From Mycobacterium sp. ENV421 (lineage in GTDB: Bacteria > Actinomycetota > Actinomycetes > Mycobacteriales > Mycobacteriaceae), in assembly GCF_002887815.1 (NCBI RefSeq), contig NZ_PDHO01000005.1, positions 229,899 to 293,898 of the forward strand: DNA of 64,000 nucleotides, given 5' to 3'. Positions 1 to 8,610 of this stretch are shown piece after piece (positions within the stretch are counted from its first letter, which is position 1; every line of letters begins with the position of its first letter). The position numbers and the translations under genes were made by a program. The notes under the pieces were generated by a model, which was not told the DNA's origin, ran no database searches, and saw nothing but the letters and a program-made list of their open reading frames with translations.

Positions 1-752
1 ACCTCTCCGACACGATCCAACCGCTCCAACACATACGGCGGAAGAATCGGCTCGCGGCCGGCGGCGTCGCTCTCGAGCTGACTTCGAAACGACGCAACCG
101 CCTGCCGTTTACGCTGCACCGCAACCGGATCCGTGACGATCCGTACGGCGTGCCGCCACGGCACGGCGTCATCTCCGGGACGGGCCCAATGCCACATCCA
201 GATCGGATACTCCAGCAGCACAGCCCCGGTGCGGGACGTGGCGACAGCAGCGGCCCGGCCAACCGCTTCGTGATCGGGATGACCGTCGCCGCGCCACGTC
301 GCCGCGCACCAGGTGCCCGCAGGGCGAGCCGTCAGAATGGCGGTCAGGATATCGGCGAGCCGGGATTCGTTCTCGTCGAGCTTGCCGTCGGGAAGGCCGA
401 GGAAATCCGGCATCGGAAGACCGAGAGCCGCTGCCGCGGTGCGTGATTCACTGCGCCTGGACTCTTCGAGTCGAGCCTGCTCGGCGACCGACAGTCCCGG
501 CCAGGCCGCACCGCCGTCGCTGGCGATGACGGTACACACCTCGACGCCGCGGGCCGCGACCTCGCAGGCCGCTGCCCCGAAGCCGAGTATCTCATCGTCC
601 GGATGGGGTGCCACCACGACCAGGCTCGGGCACTGGTCCAGTGATAACGGCGCAAGCGGGTCCAGGTGCCGAAGCCATTCCTCGGCGGGTGTTCCACCGC
701 CGGAGATCGGCACGGCCGCGAACCGTGCCGCGTTGCCGGGCGGCGCGCTCAT
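1..752 (-). CDS. PIG-L (LmbE-like) family deacetylase, 3' end beyond window
   Basis: An open frame of 250 codons runs leftward from an ATG at 752 to the window edge without a stop, so the C-terminus is missing. The zinc-binding signature APHPDDE is at about residues 48-54, and a second metal-site motif, GDGHPDHE, lies further on. Both are typical of the family that includes MshB and the GlcNAc-PI deacetylase, which remove N-acetyl groups from amino sugars. The ATG overlaps the stop of the upstream acyl-CoA dehydrogenase-like gene by 4 bp, so the two are probably co-translated. The substrate is unknown; the neighbouring glycosyltransferase suggests a glycoconjugate. Some relatives are fused to a methyltransferase, which cannot be checked here. 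The family call is firm, the role is not. Confidence 0.85.
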   Translation of the reverse strand, partial: MSAPPGNAARFAAVPISGGGTPAEEWLRHLDPLAPLSLDQCPSLVVVAPHPDDEILGFGAAACEVAARGVEVCTVIASDGGAAWPGLSVAEQARLEESRRSESRTAAAALGLPMPDFLGLPDGKLDENESRLADILTAILTARPAGTWCAATWRGDGHPDHEAVGRAAAVATSRTGAVLLEYPIWMWHWARPGDDAVPWRHAVRIVTDPVAVQRKRQAVASFRSQLESDAAGREPILPPYVLERLDRVGE

Positions 753-1678
753 CGGGCCACCAGCAGGCCCAGCGCCGCGAGATCCTTCTCGGCGTGACTC
801 TGCCTGACGTACATGGTCAGATCGGCGACGCGGCGGGCATGGGCCTCATCCATGGCCAGCGGTGTGGGGCCCAGTGCCCGTGCGGTTCGGCCGATGGCCT
901 CGTCGACCGCGGTTTCGACGGCGGCCCGTAGTCGCCGGGCCGCGACCTGTCCTGTGCTGCGCGGCGCCGCGTCCACCTGTTCAGCGGTACTCACCATCAG
1001 GGCGTCCGCCGCGGCCAGAGCGGCATCGACGGCGCCGAGATGCGCTGCGGCGTAGGGTTTGTCGCTCTGATGCTCGGCGACCGCGCGATACAGCGGTGCT
1101 GCCACCGCGCGGGCCGCACCCAGCCAGCAGGCCGCCACGCCGGCTGCGCCGTGCCAGAAGCCCGGCCGGGTCAGGTACTCGTCGGGACCGCCGACCGGGG
1201 TGGCCGGCGCGGCGCTGAAGCGCACGGAGCGGGTGTCCGAGTCGGCCATGCCCGCGTTACGCCACGTGCTCGCCAGCGGCTGAACGCCCGGGCCGTGCAG
1301 GTCGACGGCGTAGAGGCCGCGGGCACCTGTCTGGGTGTGGGCTGTCACCAGCGCGTCGGCGCACAGCCCGGCGCCCGAGCACCATGCCTTGATGCCGCTC
1401 ACCGTCACACCGTCGTCGTCGTGATGCGCGGTGACGGTCGCGCCGGGCGCCTCGGCTGGCCACACGCCCCACAACCGGCCCGGCTGTGCCCGCGGCCCGT
1501 GCAGCTCGGCGAGGATCGCAATCGCGTCGGTGTGCGCCTCCGCCAGCCGGCCGGCCACCACATCGCGTTCGCACAGCGCGGCCAGTGTCTGCCAGCGGGT
1601 GAGGGTGCCACCCGAGCCGGGTAGCGGCAGGTTCAGCTCGCCAGCGTCGAGCCAGCGCTGCACCGTCGTGATGGTCAT
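749..1678 (-). CDS. Acyl-CoA dehydrogenase-like protein (short form)
   Basis: A 309-residue protein with acyl-CoA dehydrogenase architecture: an N-terminal helical part, a middle beta domain (about 70-150, with the VSGIKAWCSGAG stretch resembling the usual G-x-K-x-W-x-(S/T) segment), then a helical C-terminal part rich in Ala and Arg. It is about 70 residues shorter than a standard member (near 380), mainly at the ends, so activity as a normal beta-oxidation enzyme is doubtful. It overlaps the glycosyltransferase upstream and the PIG-L gene downstream by 4 bp each, indicating one transcript. The association with sugar-modifying enzymes suggests a role in a glycoconjugate or secondary-metabolite pathway rather than fatty acid breakdown; that is inference. 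Confidence 0.75.
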   Translation of the reverse strand: MTITTVQRWLDAGELNLPLPGSGGTLTRWQTLAALCERDVVAGRLAEAHTDAIAILAELHGPRAQPGRLWGVWPAEAPGATVTAHHDDDGVTVSGIKAWCSGAGLCADALVTAHTQTGARGLYAVDLHGPGVQPLASTWRNAGMADSDTRSVRFSAAPATPVGGPDEYLTRPGFWHGAAGVAACWLGAARAVAAPLYRAVAEHQSDKPYAAAHLGAVDAALAAADALMVSTAEQVDAAPRSTGQVAARRLRAAVETAVDEAIGRTARALGPTPLAMDEAHARRVADLTMYVRQSHAEKDLAALGLLVAR

Positions 1679-2391
1679 GCCGAGTCGCGTTGCGGATCGG
1701 CCATCATCCCCCGCAAATGGGCGGCGAATCCGGCTGGGGCGCGACCGATCTGGCGTGCGGACGTGGTCACCGAGAGTCGGGTGTCGCGCCGGATCCGGAA
1801 TCCGGCCACCTCGAATCGATGGACCAGATCGACGTCCTCGCCGCTCGCCAGTGGGCCGAATCCACCGACATGCCAGTATGCGTCAGCTGCGAAACCCATG
1901 TTCGCGCCGTGGACGTGGTCGTGCGCGACTCGGCCTGGCTGGATCTTGGCGTGATACGCGCGAAGGTATCGGCGAACGGCATTGACCGGGATCTGGCGCC
2001 AGCTGGCGATTCGCACGACGCCGAGCACCATGTCGGCACCTGCGCCGAGTTGGCGGACCAGCCAGTTCGCGTCCACCCGGCTGTCCGCGTCGGTGGTTGC
2101 ATACCAGGTGGTCGGGCCACTCAGACCCTGGTCGCGGGCGAACGAGAAGCCGGCGGCCCGCGCCTCGCCCACGTTGTGTGCGTCGATCTCGAGGAAGTGC
2201 ACATCGGTGCCGAAACGCTCCGCCAGTGCGCTGCTGCCGTCGTCACAGCTGTCCAGCACGATCACCACGGTGACCGCGACATCGGCCCGCGCGGCCGCAG
2301 CCGCAATCGCCGTCAGGCATTCCGGCAATGCCGACGCTTCGTTGTGGGCGGGGACAACGATCACCGCGCGGTCGAAATCAGCAGCAGTCAC
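1675..2391 (-). CDS. Family 2 glycosyltransferase
   Basis: A 238-residue GT-A fold enzyme starting at a GTG. The N-terminal VIVVPAHNEASALPECL is the usual nucleotide-sugar binding start, and TTDADSRVDANWL carries the DxD metal and sugar-nucleotide motif. No membrane segments are visible, so it is probably cytosolic. The family transfers a sugar from a nucleotide donor to an acceptor; donor and acceptor are not predictable here. It is the first visible gene of a three-gene cluster in which each stop overlaps the next start. A 52-bp gap separates it from the short-chain dehydrogenase upstream, so it may have its own promoter or be read through from that gene. Confidence 0.85.
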   Translation of the reverse strand: MTAADFDRAVIVVPAHNEASALPECLTAIAAAAARADVAVTVVIVLDSCDDGSSALAERFGTDVHFLEIDAHNVGEARAAGFSFARDQGLSGPTTWYATTDADSRVDANWLVRQLGAGADMVLGVVRIASWRQIPVNAVRRYLRAYHAKIQPGRVAHDHVHGANMGFAADAYWHVGGFGPLASGEDVDLVHRFEVAGFRIRRDTRLSVTTSARQIGRAPAGFAAHLRGMMADPQRDSA

Positions 2392-2443
2392 GGCAGCGGA
2401 TAGCCGGTCTGAGGTGTTTTCACACTTCGTCGGCTTGCGCGGG

Positions 2444-3190
2444 TCAGCTCAGCGGGGCGAGGCCGGCACCGGTCAGCACGTAGCCGGCGGCGGAGTCGGC
2501 CCGATCGACCGTCACCAGGTCGATCAGCGCTTGCCCCGCGAGCTCCGGCGTGATCACCGGTCCGAGCTGCTGGATGAAGGCGTCCTCGGTCAGTCCGGCC
2601 TGGTGGGCGTAAGCCCGGATGCCGGCCCGTCCGACGTCGCCGGCCGGAGTCATCCTCGGCATCACGGTGGTGAAGGTGACGCCCAGGCCGGCGCGCTCGG
2701 ATTCCATGTGCGCGTACTGAGCGATGAATCGTTGAGTGGCTTTGGCCCCGGCATAGCCGCCGCTGAGCGGCGATCCGTTCAGTGCCGCGCCGCTGCTGAC
2801 GATGACCACCCTGCTGCCTGGCGGCAGTGGCTTCAGAAGAGCTGCCTGCGCCCAGGCGAAGGCGATCTTCACATCGGCGTCCCAGTTGACCGAGAACGTC
2901 TCCCAGGAGTGCTGCACCAGCTCGCGCATCACGGGGGTGGCTCCCGCGACGATGATCACGGTGTTCGGCTCCTGCTCATCGAGTACGCACCGCGCTGCGG
3001 CCGCATCACTGGCATCGGCGACCCGCGTGCGGACGGTGGGATGAGTGTCGGTCAGTGCGGCCAACGCTGCGCCGTCGCGGGCGAGCGCGACCACGTCGGC
3101 ACCGGATTCGGCGAAGGCGGCGGCGATGCCATGCCCCAACCCGCGACTGGCACCCACCACGAGCACCTTCAGTTCATGCAGTTCGGTCAT
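2444..3190 (-). CDS. Short-chain dehydrogenase/reductase
   Basis: A 248-residue classical SDR. The nucleotide-binding VVGASRGLGHGIA is at the N-terminus, the catalytic serine is in VVIVSSGAALNG, and the Y-x3-K pair is in GGYAGAKA. It should catalyse NAD(P)-dependent oxidation or reduction of an alcohol or ketone. The usual NNAG motif of the fourth strand is replaced by VIIVAGATPV, a common variation. It lies 30 bp downstream of a second SDR on the same strand, and the two are probably co-transcribed and divergent from the ECF sigma factor. The substrate is unknown. Confidence 0.85.
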   Translation of the reverse strand: MTELHELKVLVVGASRGLGHGIAAAFAESGADVVALARDGAALAALTDTHPTVRTRVADASDAAAARCVLDEQEPNTVIIVAGATPVMRELVQHSWETFSVNWDADVKIAFAWAQAALLKPLPPGSRVVIVSSGAALNGSPLSGGYAGAKATQRFIAQYAHMESERAGLGVTFTTVMPRMTPAGDVGRAGIRAYAHQAGLTEDAFIQQLGPVITPELAGQALIDLVTVDRADSAAGYVLTGAGLAPLS

Positions 3191-3220
3191 GTCACTCCCT
3201 TTCGTTTGGTGGTTCGCCTG

Positions 3221-3940
3221 CTACGTGGCCGGTGTGCCGAGGAGCGCGGCGTATTGGTTCTCGAGTGCTTTGGCGGCTCCATCTCGCCACCGCTGCTCGA
3301 GTGACTGCGCCATGGGGTCGGGAAAGATGTCGTCGTGGCCACTCTCGATTGCGTCAAAGACCGCCGCCGCAACGAATTCCGGTGTGGCCTTGGGGATATC
3401 GACCCCGCGACTCATATCGGTGTCGACCGGACCGGTGAGAATCGCGTGGACGCGAACTCCTCGGGGAGCGAGTAGCGCCCGCAGCGACTGGGTGAGATTG
3501 AATGTGGCGGCTTTGGAGATGGAGTACGCCGGGATCAGCGGTAGCGGCGCAAGCGCGTTCAGCGACGAGTTGTTCACGATGGTGCCGCGTGATTCGAGGA
3601 GCTTCGGCAGGAACGCCGCAACGACGTCGTAGGTGCCGAAGAAGTTGACGGCGAGGTGACGTTCGATCACGACTCGATCGGACAAATCGTCGTAGTCGGC
3701 GACGCCGGCATTGTTGATCAGGATGTCCAACGAGCCCACCTGCTCGGTGGCGCGTCGAATCTGCTCCCGGTCGGTGACATCCATCGTCACCGACCGGATC
3801 CGGTCGTCCGAGTCGGCGAACGGTCGACGTGTGGCGGCGTAGACGCACCTGGCGTCTCTGCGCAGCGCTTCGTGCACCAGTGCCCGACCGATTCCCCGAT
3901 TGGCACCGGTCACGAGCACCGTTTTATCCGCGATGGGCAT
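3221..3940 (-). CDS. Short-chain dehydrogenase/reductase
   Basis: A 239-residue classical SDR with TGANRGIGRAL for cofactor binding, the NNAG motif (LINNAGVADY), a serine in NNSSLNALAP and the catalytic YSISK. It begins at an ATG preceded by a GGAG-like ribosome site (AGGAGG read on the minus strand near 3950). It is the first gene of a two-SDR operon divergent from the sigma factor at 4101, with a 160-bp shared regulatory interval. The pairing suggests that the sigma factor may control both SDRs, but no consensus site can be verified by eye. Confidence 0.87.
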   Translation of the reverse strand: MPIADKTVLVTGANRGIGRALVHEALRRDARCVYAATRRPFADSDDRIRSVTMDVTDREQIRRATEQVGSLDILINNAGVADYDDLSDRVVIERHLAVNFFGTYDVVAAFLPKLLESRGTIVNNSSLNALAPLPLIPAYSISKAATFNLTQSLRALLAPRGVRVHAILTGPVDTDMSRGVDIPKATPEFVAAAVFDAIESGHDDIFPDPMAQSLEQRWRDGAAKALENQYAALLGTPAT

Positions 3941-4100
3941 AGTTCCTCCTTGGCAACAAACAACCTGTCGAAGAGATAGATGCGCGGCCCCGTCCTAAGT
4001 GAGCGGTGAGTTCGCGATCACTTTTGCGCCCGCCGAACGTCAGTACAGGTGGGCGTCGCGCAGCGCGGCCGATACGTGCGAGGTGAAGCGGTGACATGGC

Positions 4101-5096
4101 ATGACAGCCAATCTGATCGACAAGGCGCGGGCAGGCGACAGCGACGCGTTCCGCGCGCTGACCGAACCGCACCGTCGCGAACTCGAGGTGCACTGTTATC
4201 GGATGCTCGGCTCGCTGCACGACGCCGAAGACATGGTCCAGAACACGATGCTGGCGGCCTGGCGGGCGCTGGACGGATTCGAGGAGCGGGCATCGGTACG
4301 CACGTGGCTGTACCGCATCGCCACCAATCAGTGTCTGGGCGTGTTGCGTTCGGGACGGCGAAAGCGGGAGGCTGTGGAGATCGGCATCGCTGAGAATGGC
4401 CTGCCCGAGCCGACGCACTACGGCGACATCGTCTGGCTGGAGCCCATCCCCGATCATCTACTGGACGTCGCGGATGTGTCTGCCCTCGGACCGGAGGCCG
4501 CATACGAGCAGCAGGAAGCCATTTCGCTGGCGTTCGTGACCGCGTTGCAGATGCTCCCGGCGCGTCAGCGCGCCGTGCTCATCCTGCGCGATGTGCTGGG
4601 TTTCCGTACCGCCGAGGTGTCCGAGATGCTCGGCGCCACAGTCGCATCGGTGAACAGCGCACTGAAGCGGGCGCGCGAGACGGTCGGCAGGAGCGGCCGG
4701 GATGCCGAACCGCCCGAACCGAATTCGTCGGCGGAGCAGGCGCTGGTCGCGGACTTCGTGCACGCCTACCAAACCGGTGACGTTGAGGCATTGGTGCGTC
4801 TGTTGACCGCCGACGTACGGGTGTCCATGCCGCCGATCCCGTTGGAGTATCACGGCCTCGACGCCGTCGCGGGCTTCTACGCCAAAGTCCTCCGCGAGCG
4901 GACCTACACGCTGGTGGCTACCCGCGCCAACGGTCAGCCGGCCTTCGGGGCCTACCTCAGAACGGGCGTCGACCCCACTCGTCACGCCGCCGGTCTGTTG
5001 GTCCTCGATCTGGCCGGCGAGCGGATCTGCGGGCTGACCCGATTCGACAACGATGTGATGCCGCGATTCGGGCTGCCGCGAACGCTGCACGACTGA
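4101..5096 (+). CDS. ECF RNA polymerase sigma factor, SigG/SigX5-like, with SnoaL-type C-terminal domain
   Basis: A 331-residue protein. Sigma region 2 spans about residues 15-80 (HCYRMLGSLHDAEDMVQNT, then the WLYRIATNQCL helix). Region 4 spans about 145-200 (LPARQRAVLILRDVLGFRTA, with EVSEMLGATVASVNSALKRA as the DNA-reading helices). The last 120 residues resemble the SnoaL/NTF2-like fold found in the SigG and TIGR02960 groups, where it replaces a classical anti-sigma factor as a built-in regulator. The conserved VWLEPIPD segment between the sigma regions is also seen in mycobacterial SigG. No anti-sigma gene adjoins it. It is divergent from the two SDR genes and convergent with the ANTAR regulator, 6 bp away. 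Confidence 0.88.
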   Translation: MTANLIDKARAGDSDAFRALTEPHRRELEVHCYRMLGSLHDAEDMVQNTMLAAWRALDGFEERASVRTWLYRIATNQCLGVLRSGRRKREAVEIGIAENGLPEPTHYGDIVWLEPIPDHLLDVADVSALGPEAAYEQQEAISLAFVTALQMLPARQRAVLILRDVLGFRTAEVSEMLGATVASVNSALKRARETVGRSGRDAEPPEPNSSAEQALVADFVHAYQTGDVEALVRLLTADVRVSMPPIPLEYHGLDAVAGFYAKVLRERTYTLVATRANGQPAFGAYLRTGVDPTRHAAGLLVLDLAGERICGLTRFDNDVMPRFGLPRTLHD

Positions 5097-5102
5097 TACC
5101 GG

Positions 5103-5834
5103 TCAGCGCGGATGTGCTTGTGCCGCATCGACGATCTTGGCCGCGACTTCGGCCAACGGCACGTTCGTGTCGTGCGACAGCTGCCGCAGCATCTCGAACG
5201 CCTGGTTGGCGTCCGTGCTGTAGCGCTCCATGATCATTCCCTTGGCCTGCCCGATGATGTCGCGGCTGGCCAACGCCTTCTGAAACTGTGACTCGCGATG
5301 GCCCGCGTCCCACACCAGCGCCGAGTGCGCCGCGAACAGCGACCCGAGGTGGCGGGTGTGGTCGTCGAACGCATGCGGGCGATCGGCGAAGACGTTCAGC
5401 GCGCCTATCGACGTGCCCGTCATGAACAGCTGAAAACCCATGATGCTGCGCACCGCTGTGGTCTCTAGCGCCTCGGCGCAAAAGGCCGGCCAGCGCGTCT
5501 CCCGAGAAAGATCCTCGACGTGGACCACTCGGTGCTCCCACGCGGTTGACAGGCACGGCCCCTCTCCGGTGCGGCGTTGAATGTCGTCGATGCGGACCGC
5601 GGCCTGAGTCGTCGCCGCGGGGGTGTCGATCTCGAATTGATCCGCCGTCACAGTGATGTTCGCGTACTCCGCACCGGGCAATTCCGCGGCGGCATGCTCC
5701 ACGAGTTCGGCGGCGACACCGCCATCGAGGCTTCGCCGTTCGTACAGGCGCCGGGTGATGTCGGCAATACGGGCAGCGGCGTCCGCAACGGGGAATCCTC
5801 GGTCGACCGACATGACAGATGCCATACCCGCCAC
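5103..5834 (-). CDS. GAF and ANTAR domain-containing transcription antitermination regulator
   Basis: A protein of up to 243 residues. A GAF sensor domain occupies about residues 30-175. The C-terminal ANTAR RNA-binding domain occupies about 185-235 (RDIIGQAKGMIMERY followed by AFEMLRQLS). ANTAR proteins bind paired hexaloop hairpins in nascent RNA and prevent termination; mycobacterial examples are numerous and respond to unknown ligands. The coordinates use the upstream GTG; ATGs at 5825 and 5813 are equally possible because none has a convincing ribosome site. It is divergent from the membrane protein at 5870, with a very short shared upstream interval. Confidence 0.85.
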   Translation of the reverse strand: MAGMASVMSVDRGFPVADAAARIADITRRLYERRSLDGGVAAELVEHAAAELPGAEYANITVTADQFEIDTPAATTQAAVRIDDIQRRTGEGPCLSTAWEHRVVHVEDLSRETRWPAFCAEALETTAVRSIMGFQLFMTGTSIGALNVFADRPHAFDDHTRHLGSLFAAHSALVWDAGHRESQFQKALASRDIIGQAKGMIMERYSTDANQAFEMLRQLSHDTNVPLAEVAAKIVDAAQAHPR

Positions 5835-5869
5835 GATGGTTGGTGCAACATCGGCGCAAAGGAGATGCG

Positions 5870-6946
5870 ATGACCGAGCAGACCCGCGTTCGGCGCGGAC
5901 CGATCACGCGTAACGCCACCGGTCTGACGTCGGCCGAGGCTTTTGTCATCATCGCGATCGCGACGATCCTGCTGACCCGGCTCTATCTTCAGCTCACCGG
6001 CTACCCGCAGGTCGGCGGCGGCGACCTGCACATCGCGCACGCGCTGTGGGGCGGTGCACTGATGATGCTCGCCCTGCTGATCGGGTGGATGGTCCTGGGC
6101 TCGGGCCCGCGGTCGCTGACCGTGGTGCTGGGCGGGATCGGCTTCGGCTTGTTCCTCGATGAGGTAGGCAAATTCGTCACCAAGAACAACGACTACTTCT
6201 ACGGGCCGGCCGCCGAGATCATGTACATCCTGGTCTGCCTGATCCTGGCCGGCGCCCGCCTGGTGCGGGCCATTCGGCCACTCAGTGCGCGTGAATGCCT
6301 GGCGTCCTCGGCGGCGATCGCCGCCGACGGGGTGGCCCGTGGCCTGCCGGACCACCGCCGCGAGATCGGTTTGCGACTCGTCGAATACGCCCGAGCCAGG
6401 GGAGCGTCGACCGACGAGATCGAGCACGTCCGCGCGCTGTTGGTCTCGGCTGCGCACGCCACCGACCGCGGCTATCGGGCGCGGCGGTGGGCGGAACGAT
6501 TGATTCCCAACGTATTTCGAAGCCCGAAGTGGGTGCCCTGGGTGGGCTGGCTGTTGGTGGCCGGTGCGGTGCTCGGCCTGCTCTTCCACGCGCTGGGCAT
6601 CGTGTTGGGCGGCTACTTCTATCAAGACAGTCATGTCTCGATTCATCTGGCCGGCAAGACCCCGGCCACCATCATCCTGATGATCGGCGCCGCGCTGACC
6701 CTGGCGATGGCGCTGCCCGCGATGATCGCGCTACCGCGCACGACGAAGTTGTGGCCGCTGCGGCTGCTCCGTACCGGCGCTCTGGTGTTCACTCTCCTCA
6801 GCGCGCTGGTGCACTTCGCGACCGAAGGATTCGCCGCTCTGATCACCCTGTCCATCGGCCTGTTCGGCTTGGCGATCCTGTCCTACCAAGTCGACGTCGC
6901 GGCGCAGCGGGCCGCGCCTACACCACCGACAGGTAGCGCCGAGTGA
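5870..6946 (+). CDS. Multi-pass membrane protein of unknown function
   Basis: A 358-residue protein with hydrophobic segments near residues 22-42, 60-80, 88-108, 118-140, 225-250, 270-300 and 310-350, about seven in all. A soluble, Arg-rich stretch (about 145-215) separates the first four from the rest. The ATG at 5870 has GGAG five bases upstream and is preferred over an earlier in-frame ATG at 5819, which would fall inside the divergent ANTAR gene. No recognised family motif. Its 3' end overlaps the convergent DUF1990 gene by 29 bp. Confidence 0.75.
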   Translation: MTEQTRVRRGPITRNATGLTSAEAFVIIAIATILLTRLYLQLTGYPQVGGGDLHIAHALWGGALMMLALLIGWMVLGSGPRSLTVVLGGIGFGLFLDEVGKFVTKNNDYFYGPAAEIMYILVCLILAGARLVRAIRPLSARECLASSAAIAADGVARGLPDHRREIGLRLVEYARARGASTDEIEHVRALLVSAAHATDRGYRARRWAERLIPNVFRSPKWVPWVGWLLVAGAVLGLLFHALGIVLGGYFYQDSHVSIHLAGKTPATIILMIGAALTLAMALPAMIALPRTTKLWPLRLLRTGALVFTLLSALVHFATEGFAALITLSIGLFGLAILSYQVDVAAQRAAPTPPTGSAE

Positions 6947-7415
6947 TCACCCGCTGAACCAGGGACGCGACCGGCGCCCCGATCTGACTCCACCAGGTTG
7001 CCGGCGTGGAGAAGGCCACCACCTCGGCGTGGACCGATTCATCGCTGGGCTCGAAGCGCACGCCGAACATCTCCTCGCCCGAGACCGCGTGACCGGGCAG
7101 ACTGCCGTAGGCGAAGCCACGGCGATTGGGCTCGTCGAGCACGTACACCACCCGACACGGTGCGACGAACGGTCCGAGCCGGCCGAGCACATCGGTGCCC
7201 ACCTCGGCCACCTCCGTGGTGGCGGTGACTCGCAGACCGGCACCGCGCAGCATCCCGTAGCGCATCACCGAGTCCGCCGCGCGCTCGAAGCGCGCCCGCC
7301 CACTGCCGATGCGCGACGACAACCGCACATGGTGGTACCCCGCCGGCAAACCCGCCGCCGTCGCGCCCACCTCGGCGTAGGTCAACGGACGGTCGGCCAG
7401 GTCGCTGAGCTTCAC
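6918..7415 (-). CDS. DUF1990 family protein
   Basis: A 165-residue protein starting at the GTG that gives VKLSDLADRPLTYAEVGAT, the normal N-terminus of this family; the upstream extension to 7532 is not family-like and was rejected. It has the family's YHHVRLSSRIGSGRARFERA segment early and a C-terminal half with PGHAVSGEEMFGV and FSTPATWWSQI. DUF1990 proteins are about this length, lack known catalytic residues and are common in actinobacteria; the biochemical role is unknown. It is divergent from the thioesterase gene, about 80 bp away. Confidence 0.8.
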   Translation of the reverse strand: MKLSDLADRPLTYAEVGATAAGLPAGYHHVRLSSRIGSGRARFERAADSVMRYGMLRGAGLRVTATTEVAEVGTDVLGRLGPFVAPCRVVYVLDEPNRRGFAYGSLPGHAVSGEEMFGVRFEPSDESVHAEVVAFSTPATWWSQIGAPVASLVQRVITRRYLSVV

Positions 7416-7497
7416 CGCTACAGCCTGCCACCGCTTACGTACTCTCGACGTGAGCAGCCCGCATCCGGCGGCATACGGTAACCAGGTGGTAGAGGAC

Positions 7498-8115
7498 ATG
7501 ACGGCGGCGCTCCATCCCGGTGGCGGATTCAACCCGCCGGTGCCGACGGGCAGGGGCGGTCCCGATTACGGCCGGTTCATCGATGCGGTGCGTGATCTGC
7601 AGGACCATGCCCGCGCCGTCGACGCGCCCGACGATGTGATCACCGAAGTCGCCGACCTCCTCGAGCGGGCGTCGGCCCTGCTGGAGCCGTACGACGCCGA
7701 CGAATGGACCACGCCATCGGGCCGGCGTACCGACCTGCCGATGCGGGGCAACATCCTGTCGATTCCCAACGAGACGGAGATCGGTGAGGACGGGCGGCTG
7801 CGCGGCTGGGCCCGGTTCCGGCGCTACCACCTGGGCCGCAACGGGGCCGTGCACGGCGGCCTGATCGCCCACCTCTTCGACTCGGTGCTCGGCAAGACGT
7901 CGTTCGTGCTGACCGGCGGTCCGTATCAGCGCACCGCCTACCTGCACGTCAACTACCGCAAGATCGTGCCCATCGAAACGGAACTCCAGGTCGAGGCCGG
8001 TGTGGTGCGCACCGAGGGCCGCAAGATCTTCGTCGACATCCGGCTGTCCGACGGTGACGACCTGCTGGCCGACGGCGAAGGGCTGTTCGTACTGCTGAAA
8101 CCGGGTCAACCGTGA
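7498..8115 (+). CDS. PaaI-family (hotdog fold) thioesterase
   Basis: A 205-residue protein with a single 4HBT/PaaI hotdog domain in its C-terminal half: GRNGAVHGGLIAHLFDSVLG is the family's HGG central helix, followed by YLHVNYRKIVPI. Enzymes of this group hydrolyse acyl-CoA thioesters. The ATG at 7498 is chosen because AGGTGG lies 8 bases upstream; GTG codons at 7450 and 7486 are alternatives. The stop overlaps the GTG of the next gene by 4 bp, so translation is coupled to the small membrane protein. Confidence 0.8.
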   Translation: MTAALHPGGGFNPPVPTGRGGPDYGRFIDAVRDLQDHARAVDAPDDVITEVADLLERASALLEPYDADEWTTPSGRRTDLPMRGNILSIPNETEIGEDGRLRGWARFRRYHLGRNGAVHGGLIAHLFDSVLGKTSFVLTGGPYQRTAYLHVNYRKIVPIETELQVEAGVVRTEGRKIFVDIRLSDGDDLLADGEGLFVLLKPGQP

Positions 8116-8525
8116 AGCGATTTCTGCACCACTGGAAGCAGCGGCGGGAGCGGCTGCGGCACCGCCGGGTCGCCGACTTCGTCTATCGGGCGGTCGTCGG
8201 CGTCGTCGGGCTCGCCGTTCTTGCCGTCGGGATCGTCGCCATTCCCTACCCGGGCCCCGGCTGGGCGATCGTGTTCGTCGGGCTCGCGATCTTGGCCAGC
8301 GAGTTCTATTGGGCGCATCGCACCCTGTCGTTCACCCGGGACCGCTACGACAGTGTCATGGCATGGTTCCGCAGGCAGGGCAGGTGGGTGCAGGCGCTGG
8401 GCGCGGTGTTCACCGCCGCGGTCGTGGTGGCCACGCTGTGGCTGTTGGGCGCGGTGGGCTGGTCGGCGGGACTGCTCGGCATCGACCATCCGGCCTTGGA
8501 CAGCCCCATCGGCCTCGGTGCCTGA
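8112..8525 (+). CDS. TIGR02611-type small membrane protein
   Basis: A 137-residue protein with a basic N-terminus, two hydrophobic segments around residues 28-66 with [19 protein letters not shown] between and within them, and a third near 95-120. The PGPGW motif is the hallmark of the TIGR02611/PGPGW family of actinobacterial inner-membrane proteins with no assigned function. It starts at a GTG overlapping the thioesterase stop. The thrS gene begins 85 bp downstream. Confidence 0.82.
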   Translation: MKRFLHHWKQRRERLRHRRVADFVYRAVVGVVGLAVLAVGIVAIPYPGPGWAIVFVGLAILASEFYWAHRTLSFTRDRYDSVMAWFRRQGRWVQALGAVFTAAVVVATLWLLGAVGWSAGLLGIDHPALDSPIGLGA

Positions 8526-8537
8526 CCAGCACCCCGA

Positions 8538-8543
8538 TAGCAT
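8538..8543 (+). promoter_or_regulatory. Candidate -10 hexamer for thrS
   Basis: TAGCAT in the 85-bp gap before thrS fits the mycobacterial TANNNT consensus. No clear -35 element is visible and no T-box leader structure fits in this interval. Confidence 0.35.
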
Positions 8544-8610
8544 GGTCGGCGATTCCTGCCGCCCCCGGCGAGAATCGGATCGAGCCCCACTACGCCGAAA
8601 GAGGCCCGCA

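Noticed and set aside
8526..8610. T-box or leader peptide control of thrS
   Set aside because: The interval is only 85 bp and shows no T-box consensus, specifier stem or run of Thr codons.
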